A DNA stretch of 64,000 nucleotides from Rhodamnia argentea (Eukaryota > Streptophyta > Magnoliopsida > Myrtales > Myrtaceae), in the NCBI RefSeq assembly GCF_020921035.1, contig NC_063155.1:2651001-2715000 (forward strand), written 5' to 3'. The notes below the pieces were generated by a model, which saw only the letters and a program-made list of their open reading frames with translations, had not been told where the DNA came from and made no database searches. Numbering within the stretch: position 1 is the first letter of the stretch; each line of letters opens with the position of its first letter. Position numbers and translations under genes: made by a program. Below, in pieces: positions 1-8,800 of the stretch.

Positions 1-937
1 TTTATTTATGAGCTTAGAAAAGTTCACTCAATAAGATAAACGGAATAATGCCCTTTAGTATATTTCTTTAGGTAAAATCAAAAATACTTTTTGCTAGACT
101 ATTTTTTTTTTTTGTATTTTGGTTTATCACGTGGTATTCTTCCATAAATATGATAATAACAAATACCAGTCACCCCACTTTTAGCTCTTTGAAAAAATCA
201 CTTTGGATCTTAGCTACTTATATTTGTATTATAGATATGAGATTCTGGGTGGTTACTTTGGTCATTTTGTGGACCATGTAGTGAAAGTGATCCAACTTAT
301 GAGAACAATCTTAAGCAGACTTAAGCGGCGACCAAGTACCAATTTCAAATTACTATTCCGTCTCCTTGTTAAAGGCGGATAGATTATGTAAGACCATATG
401 GATGGTTCGTGAACTTTTTTTTTTTTTTTCAGTGTTTAATGTAATCCCTAAACTTTTTTTTAGTTAAAACTTCTGAATACCCACTCAATACGGTCATTCC
501 GTTGAAAATAACAGAGTTGTTTTCCCAAGTCAACGTAACTTCCTGATTTCATAAAAATTTGTGGACAAGTTAGCTAATAGTGTTAGAATCTTTAATGGAA
601 GAACTGCATTCATTGGGTTTTGAAGTTCAAGGACTAGATTGAGCAAAAAAGTTCATGCCTCATATTTGGACATTGAAGAAAAGCACATAACCACCTCATC
701 ATTACACCATAGATGTGTCGAATAAATGGACATGATATGACGAATCAATCACAATGTCCGTGTGATATGAATTTTACTAACTTCGCATTCCAATTCAAAT
801 ATATTGTTAAAATTTTACTTTTGAAGCATTGTCGAAAAATTACCCAATCAATCCAAAAGTTATTGTATATATGTCATTCAATCCTAAGCTTTTCAAATTT
901 GTTAATTTATTTCTAAAAATTCTGTGAAAAGTTCCAA
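1..937. other. AT-rich intergenic DNA, no gene seen
   Basis: No coding region or RNA gene is supported. Short open frames here lack any domain or codon pattern of a gene. A possible small inverted-repeat element lies at about 402-655. It has 'gttcgtgaacttttttt' at the left and 'aaaaaagttcatgcctc' at the right, with text typical of plant non-autonomous elements between them. Its boundaries and target duplication are unclear. Confidence 0.5.
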
Positions 938-2934
938 GGAGAATTACCAAAAAATTTCAAAGCGTATTGTAATTGTGCTAATTCAATCCAAAACCTTTTG
1001 TATTTATACCAATCCAGTCCTAAACCATTTGTATTTCTACCAATTCAGATAATTCGGCCAATTTTGTCCCTGCATGCACATATGTCACAATTGGCGCCGA
1101 CGTGGACTTTTTTAATAAATTTTAAAATTTTTAATCATTTTTTTCTTTTCCTTTCTTTAGTTTTTTATTTCCCTTGGACTTAGGGCCGGTGAGGGTAGAA
1201 TAATAAAGTATTATTATAAAAAGTTTACGTTAGAGTCATCCGGCCAAAATTCGCCATATGTACGTAATTGGCATAAATGCAAAAGATTTATGATTGAATT
1301 AGCAAAAAAAAAAAAAAAGGCTTAGGACTGAATTAGGGTTTTTTTCCAATTTAATTTTTTTAAAAATAATATTTACAAAAATATTTTTTAAAAATAAATA
1401 TTAACGGATTTGGGTCTCGCTCAGCGGTTGGGCCGCCGAGCGCCCGGCCTGGTGGGCCAGCTTGGCTGCTCGGCAGCCCAACCGCCGAGCGACCCACTTG
1501 CTCGGCGGTTGGGCCGCCGAGCAAGCCCATCCCCTTTTTTTTTTTTTTTTTTTTTTATAAATTTCGTTTTTTAAGTGTTTTAATTATTTATATTTATAAT
1601 ATTTTCATATTTTTTAACATGTTTATATTTATTTTATTTATATTTTTTTTTGCGAAGCTTATCTTTATAACATAATTAGTATTAATTAATACAAAAAATT
1701 ATTAAGATTTATAATTCATAAATAATGTTGTAATTATGTAATTAATTGAAAATATTCACATAAGGAAAATCCTCAATACCAAACGAAAAGAAACCCTAAC
1801 CGCAGTATAAAAAATAGAGCCCAAAATTTTTTTTTTCGGGGGCGTTGCCCCCGAACCCCCACGCCGATTTGTTCGCACCGCAAAGGAGATTTGTTCGCTT
1901 GCTCCAAGTTGGGCCTATCGGCCCAACTCTCCGCGTCGCGAACCAAATCTCAATTTTTCCTCCATTTTTTGGCCCGCACAAAAATATGTCGGGTCGGGTC
2001 ATAAACCGGACCGGGTACATAAAATTCAAGACATATATTAACAATATATGAAATTAATTGAAAGTATTCATAATATAAAATTGGTAAAATATTCATATAA
2101 ATAATGTTGTAATTATGCAATTCGGTCGGCTAAAAAGATTGAAAGAGGAGGAAAGAAGGGAAGGAGGGTTCATTTAATATCGAGAAGTAACATCGAAGGG
2201 AAATCAATTTATATTCGGTCAGCTTTTCGTGACCAAAGGTGTATTCGTCCTTTATATTGTCTGCATTTCTTTTTCTTTTTTTTTTGTCCCGACCTTGTCA
2301 ATTTTGCCAATTTGGAGCAAGCGAACAAATCTCCTTTGCGGTGCGAACAAATCGGCGTGGGGGTTCGGGGGCAACGCCCCCAAAAAAAAAAATTTTGGGC
2401 TCTATTTTTTATACTGCGGTTAGGGTTTCTTTTCGTTTGGTATTGAGGATTTTCCTTATGTGAATATTTTCAATTAATTACATAATTACAACATTATTTA
2501 TGAATTATAAATCTTAATAATTTTTTGTATTAATTAATACTAATTATGTTATAAAGATAAGCTTCGCAAAAAAAAAATATAAATAAAATAAATATAAACA
2601 TGTTAAAAAATATGAAAATATTATAAATATAAATAATTAAAACACTTAAAAAACGAAATTTATAAAAAAAAAAAAAAAAAAAAAAAAGGGGATGGGCTTG
2701 CTCGGCAGCCCAACCGCCGAAGCAAGTGGGTCGCTCGGCGGTTGGGCCGCCGAGCGCCAAGCCGGCCCACCAGCCAGACGCTCGGGCCCCAACCGCCGAG
2801 CGAGACCCAAATCCGTTAATATTTATTTTTAAAAAATATTTTTGTAAATATTATTTTTAAAAAAATTAAATTGGAAAAAAACCCACCGAATTAGTACAAT
2901 TGCAATAAATTTATAATTTTGTGGGTAGTTCTCC
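938..2934. mobile_element. MITE with subterminal repeats, interrupted by a foldback element
   Basis: The left end starts 'ggagaattacc'. The right end, reverse complemented, starts 'ggagaactaccc', and both ends continue into matching text with 'attgcaattgt.ctaattc'. Inside are repeated motifs of the type 'cctaaaccttttg....ccaattcag', the hallmark of a family seen again at 44.7-46.6, 48.8-49.4 and 50.3 kb. The element is split by the 1549-bp insertion at 1336-2884, and its two halves rejoin across the 9-bp duplication of that insertion. Its own target duplication was not found. Confidence 0.55.
1336..2884. mobile_element. Foldback MULE-like element 1 (about 574-bp inverted arms)
   Basis: The left arm (1336-about 1909) and right arm (about 2312-2884) are near-identical inverted copies around a spacer of about 400 bp. 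The ends are GGGTTTTTTTCC and its complement. They are flanked by 9-bp direct repeats, actgaatta (1327-1335) and accgaatta (2885-2893), with one mismatch. A 9-bp duplication and ends starting with G fit the Mutator superfamily. The arms carry GC-rich hairpins, for example 1500-1522 (GCTCGGCGG, 5-nt loop, CCGCCGAGC), followed by a T-tract at about 1529-1556. There is no transposase frame, so the element is non-autonomous. The arms have hardly diverged, apart from small indels and A/T-tract length, so they are recent or homogenised. Confidence 0.75.
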
Positions 2935-3142
2935 TAAAAATTTCAATATAATCTTTTCAATTAATTTTCGTTGACAATCACCGACATGACGGTTCGGTCA
3001 TCGACGGTTGTCCTACACGGCAGATCGCCTTGTTAGCAATTTTCGGTGAAAATTTGTAGAGTATTACATTGAAATTTCACGCAAAGATTTAGAACTAAAT
3101 TGGAAAAATTAAAAGTTCAGGACAAAATTTGGCATCCGTATA
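2935..3142. other. Short intergenic stretch with MITE-like debris
   Basis: The text resembles the centre and one end of the 'gtcctaaacc' MITE family: 'gttagcaattttcggtgaaaat' followed by 'agaactaaattggaaaaatta'. No complete pair of ends is visible. Confidence 0.35.
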
Positions 3143-4261
3143 TAGAGGTGTTAATATGGGTCATTGACCTACTTTTTGACTCACTTTTATAATACTTGGG
3201 TCATATATGGGTTTACTAAATTTAAAAAAATGGGTCAAATATGAGTCTAAGATTATAAAGCCTATTCAAATATGGGTTTTAGCTCAACCCATTTTTGACT
3301 CATGGGCTATAGCTTTCCAAGCCTCCCGCTTCCGCCGCCCGCAACCGCTCGCCCTCCCCCACCCACTACCGCAGCCCCTTGCCACTGCCCACTACGTCGG
3401 CCCCCTGCCATTGCCCACTGCCGCCGCCTGCTCCCGCTGCTTGCCCACTATCGCTGCCGCCCACTACCCATTACCATCGCCGCCGCCGCTGCCCGCTCAC
3501 CACCTTGTGCGCTTTCTCTCTCTCTCCCTCTTCCTTTCCTCGCCTGTCTCTCAAGTGGTAACAAAGAAAATGCGCTCGCCGCTCGTTCATGGGGTACTTG
3601 CCTTTTGTCTCTCGCTGTTAAGAATGTAGTGGAATTAGAGATAATTTCAGTAACTCGTATCTAGCTAAGCTGCTATTGTGTCACTAATTTGTCTCCCCAT
3701 CCTTGTGGCAGAATGGTGAGGAAGATTCAGTCCAGTTCCGAAAGCTTCGATTTTAGAGGAGCTGCAGATGACGATGAAGACGACCACGACATGAGTGAAA
3801 CTCACGAGAGGCCAGATGGTGTGGATGATGAAGTGCGTGCATGCAAGAATCAAGACCCGCTCGTGTGGGGTTGTGTTGGGAATGGAGCTCCCCTTTGCCC
3901 GGTAAATATGGACGGTGGGTTCGCTGGAGCTATGCTGCTATTCCTTGTCTGGTTATGTCCCCCTCACTCGTGTCCTCGGGCTTTGGGCAATCACAAGAGT
4001 CTCTCCTTGTCCGTTTAGGGCGGGCGGGCAGGCAGGCGACTGGGTGGGTAGGCGGTGTTGGCAGGGAAGGGCAGGTAGGCGGCTGCGAAAAAGGGCGGAA
4101 GGTGTCAATATGGATCGGGTCGGGTGTGGGTCGGGTCGGGTATGGGTCATTGAATTTTTATTGCATGAATATAGGTCAAAATAGGTTAAATGGGTCAATC
4201 TGGGTTGAACCATATTTGACCCGACTCAAACCAGACATAATCTACCCATTTGACATCTCTA
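3143..4261. mobile_element. Non-autonomous hAT element, 1119 bp, with internal GC-rich sequence
   Basis: The terminal inverted repeats are TAGAGGTGTTAA at the left and TAGAGATGTCAA (complement) at the right. The 8-bp target duplication is tccgtata (3135-3142) and tctgtata (4262-4269), 7 of 8 matching. Subterminal 'atgggtca' motifs repeat in both orientations. The centre (about 3310-4100) is GC-rich. It includes a C-rich low-complexity stretch and a segment near 3705-3850 that looks like an exon: a pyrimidine/cag acceptor precedes it and the following acidic-rich frame contains a DDDEDDHD run. It encodes no transposase. The superfamily call rests on TIR and duplication length. Confidence 0.7.
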
Positions 4262-4604
4262 TCTGTATAAAAGATTTAGGATTAATCCTGAGCATGACCA
4301 AACTACATCATCCCTGAGCATGACCAAACTACATCATCCGAAAGAGAATCCTTGAATGATAACGAGGCTGTGCTAACTTAATATTCATTGGTTTGAATCT
4401 GTAAATCACGGCCAGTCCAATGTTTCACACCAACCAGTCTCAGTGCTTTTCAATTAAGACAAAACGACCAATCCTCAAGCCTCGAAATGTTCCGTACTTC
4501 CTTAACTGGTTGGTTTAGGTCCATTCCAATTCCACAAGGTGTATCACGCGCGGAATTCTCCAATTGATTCCCCCATATTTGACGACCCAATGATGAGCTA
4601 CACC

Positions 4605-4612
4605 TATAAATA
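4605..4612 (+). promoter_or_regulatory. TATA box of the first DMP gene
   Basis: TATAAATA lies 43-50 bp upstream of the ATG at 4655. It sits in the same position relative to 'ccctagttag...gtttcaagacacac' as the TATA boxes of the third and fourth DMP copies. Confidence 0.7.
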
Positions 4613-4654
4613 CCCTAGTTAGCGGTCGTTTCAAGACACACAACATAAGCCAAA

Positions 4655-5413
4655 ATGTTTCCCAAGATCCTAGGTAGCTTGTTCATGTTCGAAAAATTGG
4701 TTAGCATTGTCAAAAAGGTGGCCAGCAAGGTCTCATCCCAATCCTCCAATACCAATTCTAAGCAACAAAGCACCACCACCACCTCCAGCGGCACCACCAC
4801 CACCTCCAGCAGCAGCACCAGCAGCGCATACACCGGACTAGGCAACATCATTAAGCTCCTTCCGACAGGGACCGTCTTCCTTTTCCAATTCCTCAACCCT
4901 CTTTTGACCAACAACGGCCAATGCCACACTTATAACAAGTACCTAAGCGCCATTCTCATCGCAGTCTGCGGCCTTTCGTGTTGTATCGCTAGCTTCACGG
5001 ATAGCTATAAGGGGAGCGACGGGTCGACCCACTACGGGCTCGTCACGGCCAAGGGCATCTGGCCGAGCTCGAGCTCTAGCAATTCCTTGTCGGGGCATAA
5101 GCTTCGGTTTTCGGATTTCGTTCACGTGTTTGTGTCGGTGATTATTTTCGCGGTTTTGGCGTTGTTGGACACGAACACCGTGAGGTGCTTTTATCCGTCT
5201 TTTGAGACTACGGAGAAGACTTTGATCAAGGTTCTGCCAACCGTGATCGGCTCGATCTCGAGCACGGTGTTCACGTTGTTCCCGAGCACGCGCAACAGAG
5301 TTGGGTATCCTTCAAGTGATGCTAGTACTACCTCGGGGACTAGTAATACCACGGGGACCAGTACTACCACGGGGACCAGTACTACCTCCGAGAGCAAAGC
5401 CGAGAAAGTTTGA
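4655..5413 (+). CDS. DMP: DMP (DUF679) membrane protein, copy 1
   Basis: An intronless gene for a 252-residue protein of the plant DMP/DUF679 family, four-span membrane proteins. Known members sit in the ER, tonoplast or plasma membrane and act in senescence, ER remodelling or, for one subgroup, gamete fusion. The function of this copy cannot be assigned from sequence. Conserved blocks are [14 protein letters not shown] (about residues 69-82), [27 protein letters not shown] and CFYPSFE. Predicted membrane spans lie at about 65-84, 97-117, 159-180 and 195-215. It is 40-60 residues longer than its three neighbours. An amphipathic N-terminus ([20 protein letters not shown]) and a Ser/Thr tract (about 39-58) precede the domain, and the tail has hexapeptide TSTTTG-like repeats. 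The start is supported by the TATA box 43 bp upstream and by the lack of an earlier in-frame ATG in the leader. Confidence 0.9.
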   Translation: MFPKILGSLFMFEKLVSIVKKVASKVSSQSSNTNSKQQSTTTTSSGTTTTSSSSTSSAYTGLGNIIKLLPTGTVFLFQFLNPLLTNNGQCHTYNKYLSAILIAVCGLSCCIASFTDSYKGSDGSTHYGLVTAKGIWPSSSSSNSLSGHKLRFSDFVHVFVSVIIFAVLALLDTNTVRCFYPSFETTEKTLIKVLPTVIGSISSTVFTLFPSTRNRVGYPSSDASTTSGTSNTTGTSTTTGTSTTSESKAEKV

Positions 5414-5575
5414 TGATACACAAAAGCACCCGCGTGAGCCAATGTAACCGCATGCATCTTGGATTTCTCGTATTAGACTCGTGCTCTTGGATGAGTATGC
5501 AATAACAATTGTAGGCAATTGTGTCGTAGATCTTACACTTAATTGGTAGAAAAAGGACTTAATTGTATTGGAATC

Positions 5576-5581
5576 AATAAA
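5576..5581 (+). terminator. Polyadenylation signal of DMP copy 1
   Basis: AATAAA lies within 'gaatcaataaat', about 160 bp after the stop. The same context follows DMP copies 2 and 3, which supports its use. Confidence 0.6.
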
Positions 5582-6704
5582 TATATTGATGTCTTCTGGT
5601 TAGTCTGTCATCACGTGTGGTATATCAATCATATTGAACTTCATTTATCGCAGCCACAATTTTATTTTGAATATCAACACTTTCTTATGTCAGTATTTTT
5701 TTTAAGTCAAATAATGTTACTCCTAAGCTCGGAGCACATAGCGACAAGCGAATTGGACGGCTCAAATCGGATCTACATTTTTCCTTTTATTTTCCCATTT
5801 TCCTTTCTCTAGGTTGTTTAGGGTCAACCTGACAACCACCAGCACCGTGCTGTTCGGTTCGGTTTAGTATTCCCGAGGCACGGTCCGGTCCTCGATCCAA
5901 AAATTGGGAATTGGCAATGTGCTGTTTGGTTCCAAGGTCAAGGTGTTGAATTGGACCGACCCTAGACCGAATCTAGATCAACCCTAAACCTAACTATCGA
6001 TAAGTGATTAGCTATGGTTGTTATTTATTTTATTTTCAAGTGGTTAGAATTTGTTCAATCATTTATTGATGAATGGGGAATGAAAGTCTATAACTCATGT
6101 TATATGTCAAGTGATTTGAACGTTTTAATGTTTATTTTATTTTATGTCTTCCTCTTTCATGATTGTCACTAAAGAGGAGGCAACGTTTGTCCTTTCAAGA
6201 AAAACAAAACGAAATTAAAAAAAAAAACAGTTGGCCGATTTCCGGGTTAACCCGGATCTGGTTCTAAAATCAACAGGGTCAATCTGTGCTGGTCGGCCTT
6301 TTCCCCTCTTTCTTCTATTTCCTTTTGCTGCTGGATGCATCTGATGGCTGTGCATGCATGCAGAGGGTCAATTTGGCGTCTGTGATTTTATCCGTGCACC
6401 GGTCCCACCAAGTGTCGGTGGAAAAGCATCTTTTTGTTTTCCTTTTCCAATTTGTTTGCTTAGATGGATAAGATAACGAACGGGAGTGATTATATTTACT
6501 TTTTAACTTTTCTTAACGGCTAAAGTTTAGAATTTATATGTTTGTGTTTGCACCGACATGTGATAGCTTTTGTCGATCAGAGCGAGGCTTGGTCATTTAT
6601 GAACAAAATTATTGACGATTTGAATAATCAACAAATTGATGAATCCATAGCTTGGATGAATCGACAAAAAGTAGAATTGACAAAAAGTAGAGTCAACAAT
6701 TCCG
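5582..6704. other. Intergenic, no gene seen
   Basis: The sequence is AT-rich. Near 5835-6000 and 6240-6300 there are 'ggtccggtcctcgatcc'-type motifs ('cggttcggtttag', 'gggttaacccggatctggttc') resembling the ends of plant hAT-type repeats. I could not close an element. Short frames have no recognisable domain. Confidence 0.4.
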
Positions 6705-6925
6705 GATGTAACCGTTGTAGAAGTAACTATCAATGTAGTGGAATAAAGCAACCGTTAATGCAGTTCAGTTGAAAAAACCGTCAAGGTAGTGGAGTTGAAG
6801 AAACCGTCGGTAACCATCAACGTAGTGGAGTGGAAGAAACCGTTGGTAATAGTCAATGTAGTGGAGTCGAAAAAATCGTTAATGTAGTGGAGTCGAAGAA
6901 AAGGTTGATAACCATCTGTAACTTC
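6705..6925 (+). repeat. Minisatellite, about 35-45 bp units
   Basis: About five imperfect units carry the core 'gtagtggagt.gaagaaaccgt.ggtaa'. Examples begin near 6793, 6824, 6858 and 6886. Units vary by substitution and small gaps. The array runs straight into an LTR-like segment downstream. Confidence 0.6.
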
Positions 6926-7500
6926 TGTTGGTAATTTCCATTTGCAACTTCGGCTTGTAATTTCCCTTTTCTAATCTCCGTTGATAACTATGAATTGTAG
7001 ACTATAAATAGCCACATCGCACTTTTCGGAGAGCCCACCGCACAAAATAACATGTTATTTTTCAATTTTCTTTACATTATCTGTACTGCACTTTAGATTT
7101 CCCTAATATAGTTTTTAGATTTTTGTCGTTGAGTCAAACTCCGGCGTGTATCTTTATCTCTGATGTTCCATCATTGAGTCAAACTGTGGCGTAATACTAC
7201 TGCATTCTCGAGTTGGTGTCGTCAAGTTAAACTCCGTCAAAATTAGTTTACATCGGCTCGTTTGAGATAGTTGTACTCTCTAAACCTTTCTATTGAGTTA
7301 AACTCCAGTATGGACTATGTCTGTATAGTGTCACTTGGAATCGAAGCATTGATTTCTATAATCATCTGAATTATTCCTGTCTGGAATTGCCATGAAACCT
7401 TTTCATACATTTAAAAGCCGAAGGTCTACTTTCGGTGGAAAATATTTTGTTGTGGGAACATATAGTGAAATATCTTTCGGTGGAAAATATTGTGTAGATT
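6926..7500 (+). repeat. LTR-like segment with its own TATA box (possible solo LTR fragment)
   Basis: The sequence has the look of a retroelement LTR promoter and leader. 'Gactataaatagccac' near 7000 is followed by short imperfect repeats of the form 'ttgagtcaaactccggcgt' at about 7131, 7174, 7224 and 7294. No paired LTR, primer-binding site or coding domain is present in the window, so this is a resemblance only. Confidence 0.25.
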
Positions 7501-7879
7501 GACATGTGAAGTTAATAAATCTGTTAATGGTTTTATAACAGTTGATATATAAATTTATAATTTTTCTATTTGAAGGAAAATATTGTAAGTTGTTAAAAAA
7601 AAAACTATGTCGTAAAATTCAGAAGAATAGATCCGTGTTAAAAGTCGCTAAAAATAGTGGATACTTTGAAAATTAAGAAAGAACGTATTTCAATAAAATA
7701 AATTTGCTTATTTACATTTTCAGAGTGTAAGTTATTTATGTGTCTAATGAATGATGACGCGATACAACTAATCATTCGCAGTGTCCGTGTGAATGAATTT
7801 AACGAAAATTTGCATTCGACTCGACAAAAAATACTCTCGATGGTAAATGTCACTTTCGTAGCATTACCACATGACAAAA

Positions 7880-8326
7880 CTACAGCTAGGAGAGTCCTCG
7901 ACATTAACGAGGCTGTGCCCACTTTATCGTCCGAATATCCATCGTTTGGATCTGTACGTGACAGTCAGTCCAAGGATCACGTGAATTAGGTTCAGTCCAA
8001 AGATTCCCTACCTCTACTGGTTGGTTTAGGTCCATTTCTAATTGTGATCAATTGCATCGCGGCACATGAAAACAAAATGGCTCGAGAAAAATATCACGAG
8101 CAAATAGATTTATCGTGGATTCCACACCACCAAAGTTTCTTTTAATGGTAGGTTTAGGTCCATTTCAGTTGACTTCGTTTGTTCACGGACGTGGCATTGC
8201 AGCCACCGTTGTCATGCGAAGTGTTCACCATGTCATCATCGCAAACTCTATCTTTAAGATAAGAGACTAAGAGCGCCCGCACCATACAATTTCGTCGCAC
8301 TAATTATAAATATCCACAGGCTAGGC
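7880..8326 (+). promoter_or_regulatory. Orphan DMP-type promoter without a gene
   Basis: The text 'aacgaggctgtg', 'cagtccaa' and 'ctggttggtttaggtccattt' reproduces, in order, the region 4355-4530 upstream of DMP copy 1. A TATA box (TATAAATA, 8305-8312) lies where the DMP TATA box should be, followed by 'tccacaggctagg' in place of 'ccctagttagcgg'. Copia element B begins at 8327, exactly where the 5' leader of a DMP gene would follow. No DMP coding sequence resumes after that element ends at 20015. I read this as the remains of a fifth copy whose coding part is lost. Confidence 0.6.
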
Positions 8327-8480
8327 TGTTACAATATATTATATATGGGCCTTATTAATTATTATTGTAATTAATTATTGGTCTGATAAAGAAAGATAAA
8401 AGATTTCCTAATTCTAGTTGGATATGGAAATGGATAGTGTGGGTCGAGATAGACCTTATCTATAATGAAGGGATAGGTTT

Positions 8481-8789
8481 TGTAGCAAGTTAATACGAAT
8501 ATAGAAAAGATAGAGAAAAGAGAATATGAACAGAGGTTTACGTGATTTTGTCGACCAAGAAAAAGTTCCTTGGAAGCCTACATCCACGGGAGAAATCTCC
8601 ATATTTTCTTATTTTCTTGGGGGAGATACATTCTCCTTAAATAAAGAAGAGTACATCATAGTTGCTAAACATAGCCTATGATTTTTATGGTAAATACAAA
8701 TATTATATATTGGATCTTGACCCTCAATCTTATCATGATTTGACAAGTTTATCTTGCCAATCTCGTCGATATCGTCAATCTTGCCAACA
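8481..8789 (-). repeat. Element A, 3' LTR
   Basis: 309 bp, bounded by TG...CA, with the 5-bp flank ggttt on its left. It is highly similar to the copy at 13074-13382, with differences such as cagagg/cagggg and gtgatt/gtgctt. Confidence 0.9.
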
Positions 8790-8800
8790 CTCCCCCTTCA
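8790..8800 (-). other. Polypurine tract of element A
   Basis: On the - strand this reads GAAGGGGGAG directly before the 3' LTR, the expected place for plus-strand DNA priming. Confidence 0.8.

Noticed and set aside
3207..3664. Overlapping + strand frames of 120-140 codons, rich in Pro/Ala/His
   Set aside because: They are translations of a C-rich low-complexity stretch inside the hAT element. They are open in several phases at once and match no domain.
5191..5518. Antisense frames over the DMP genes (also at 22870, 35401 and 47406)
   Set aside because: They are shadows of the DMP coding sequence, recurring because the genes are paralogues.
6926..7500. An endogenous pararetrovirus promoter
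   Set aside because: A TATA box alone is not evidence. No coat, protease or reverse-transcriptase sequence of that group is nearby.
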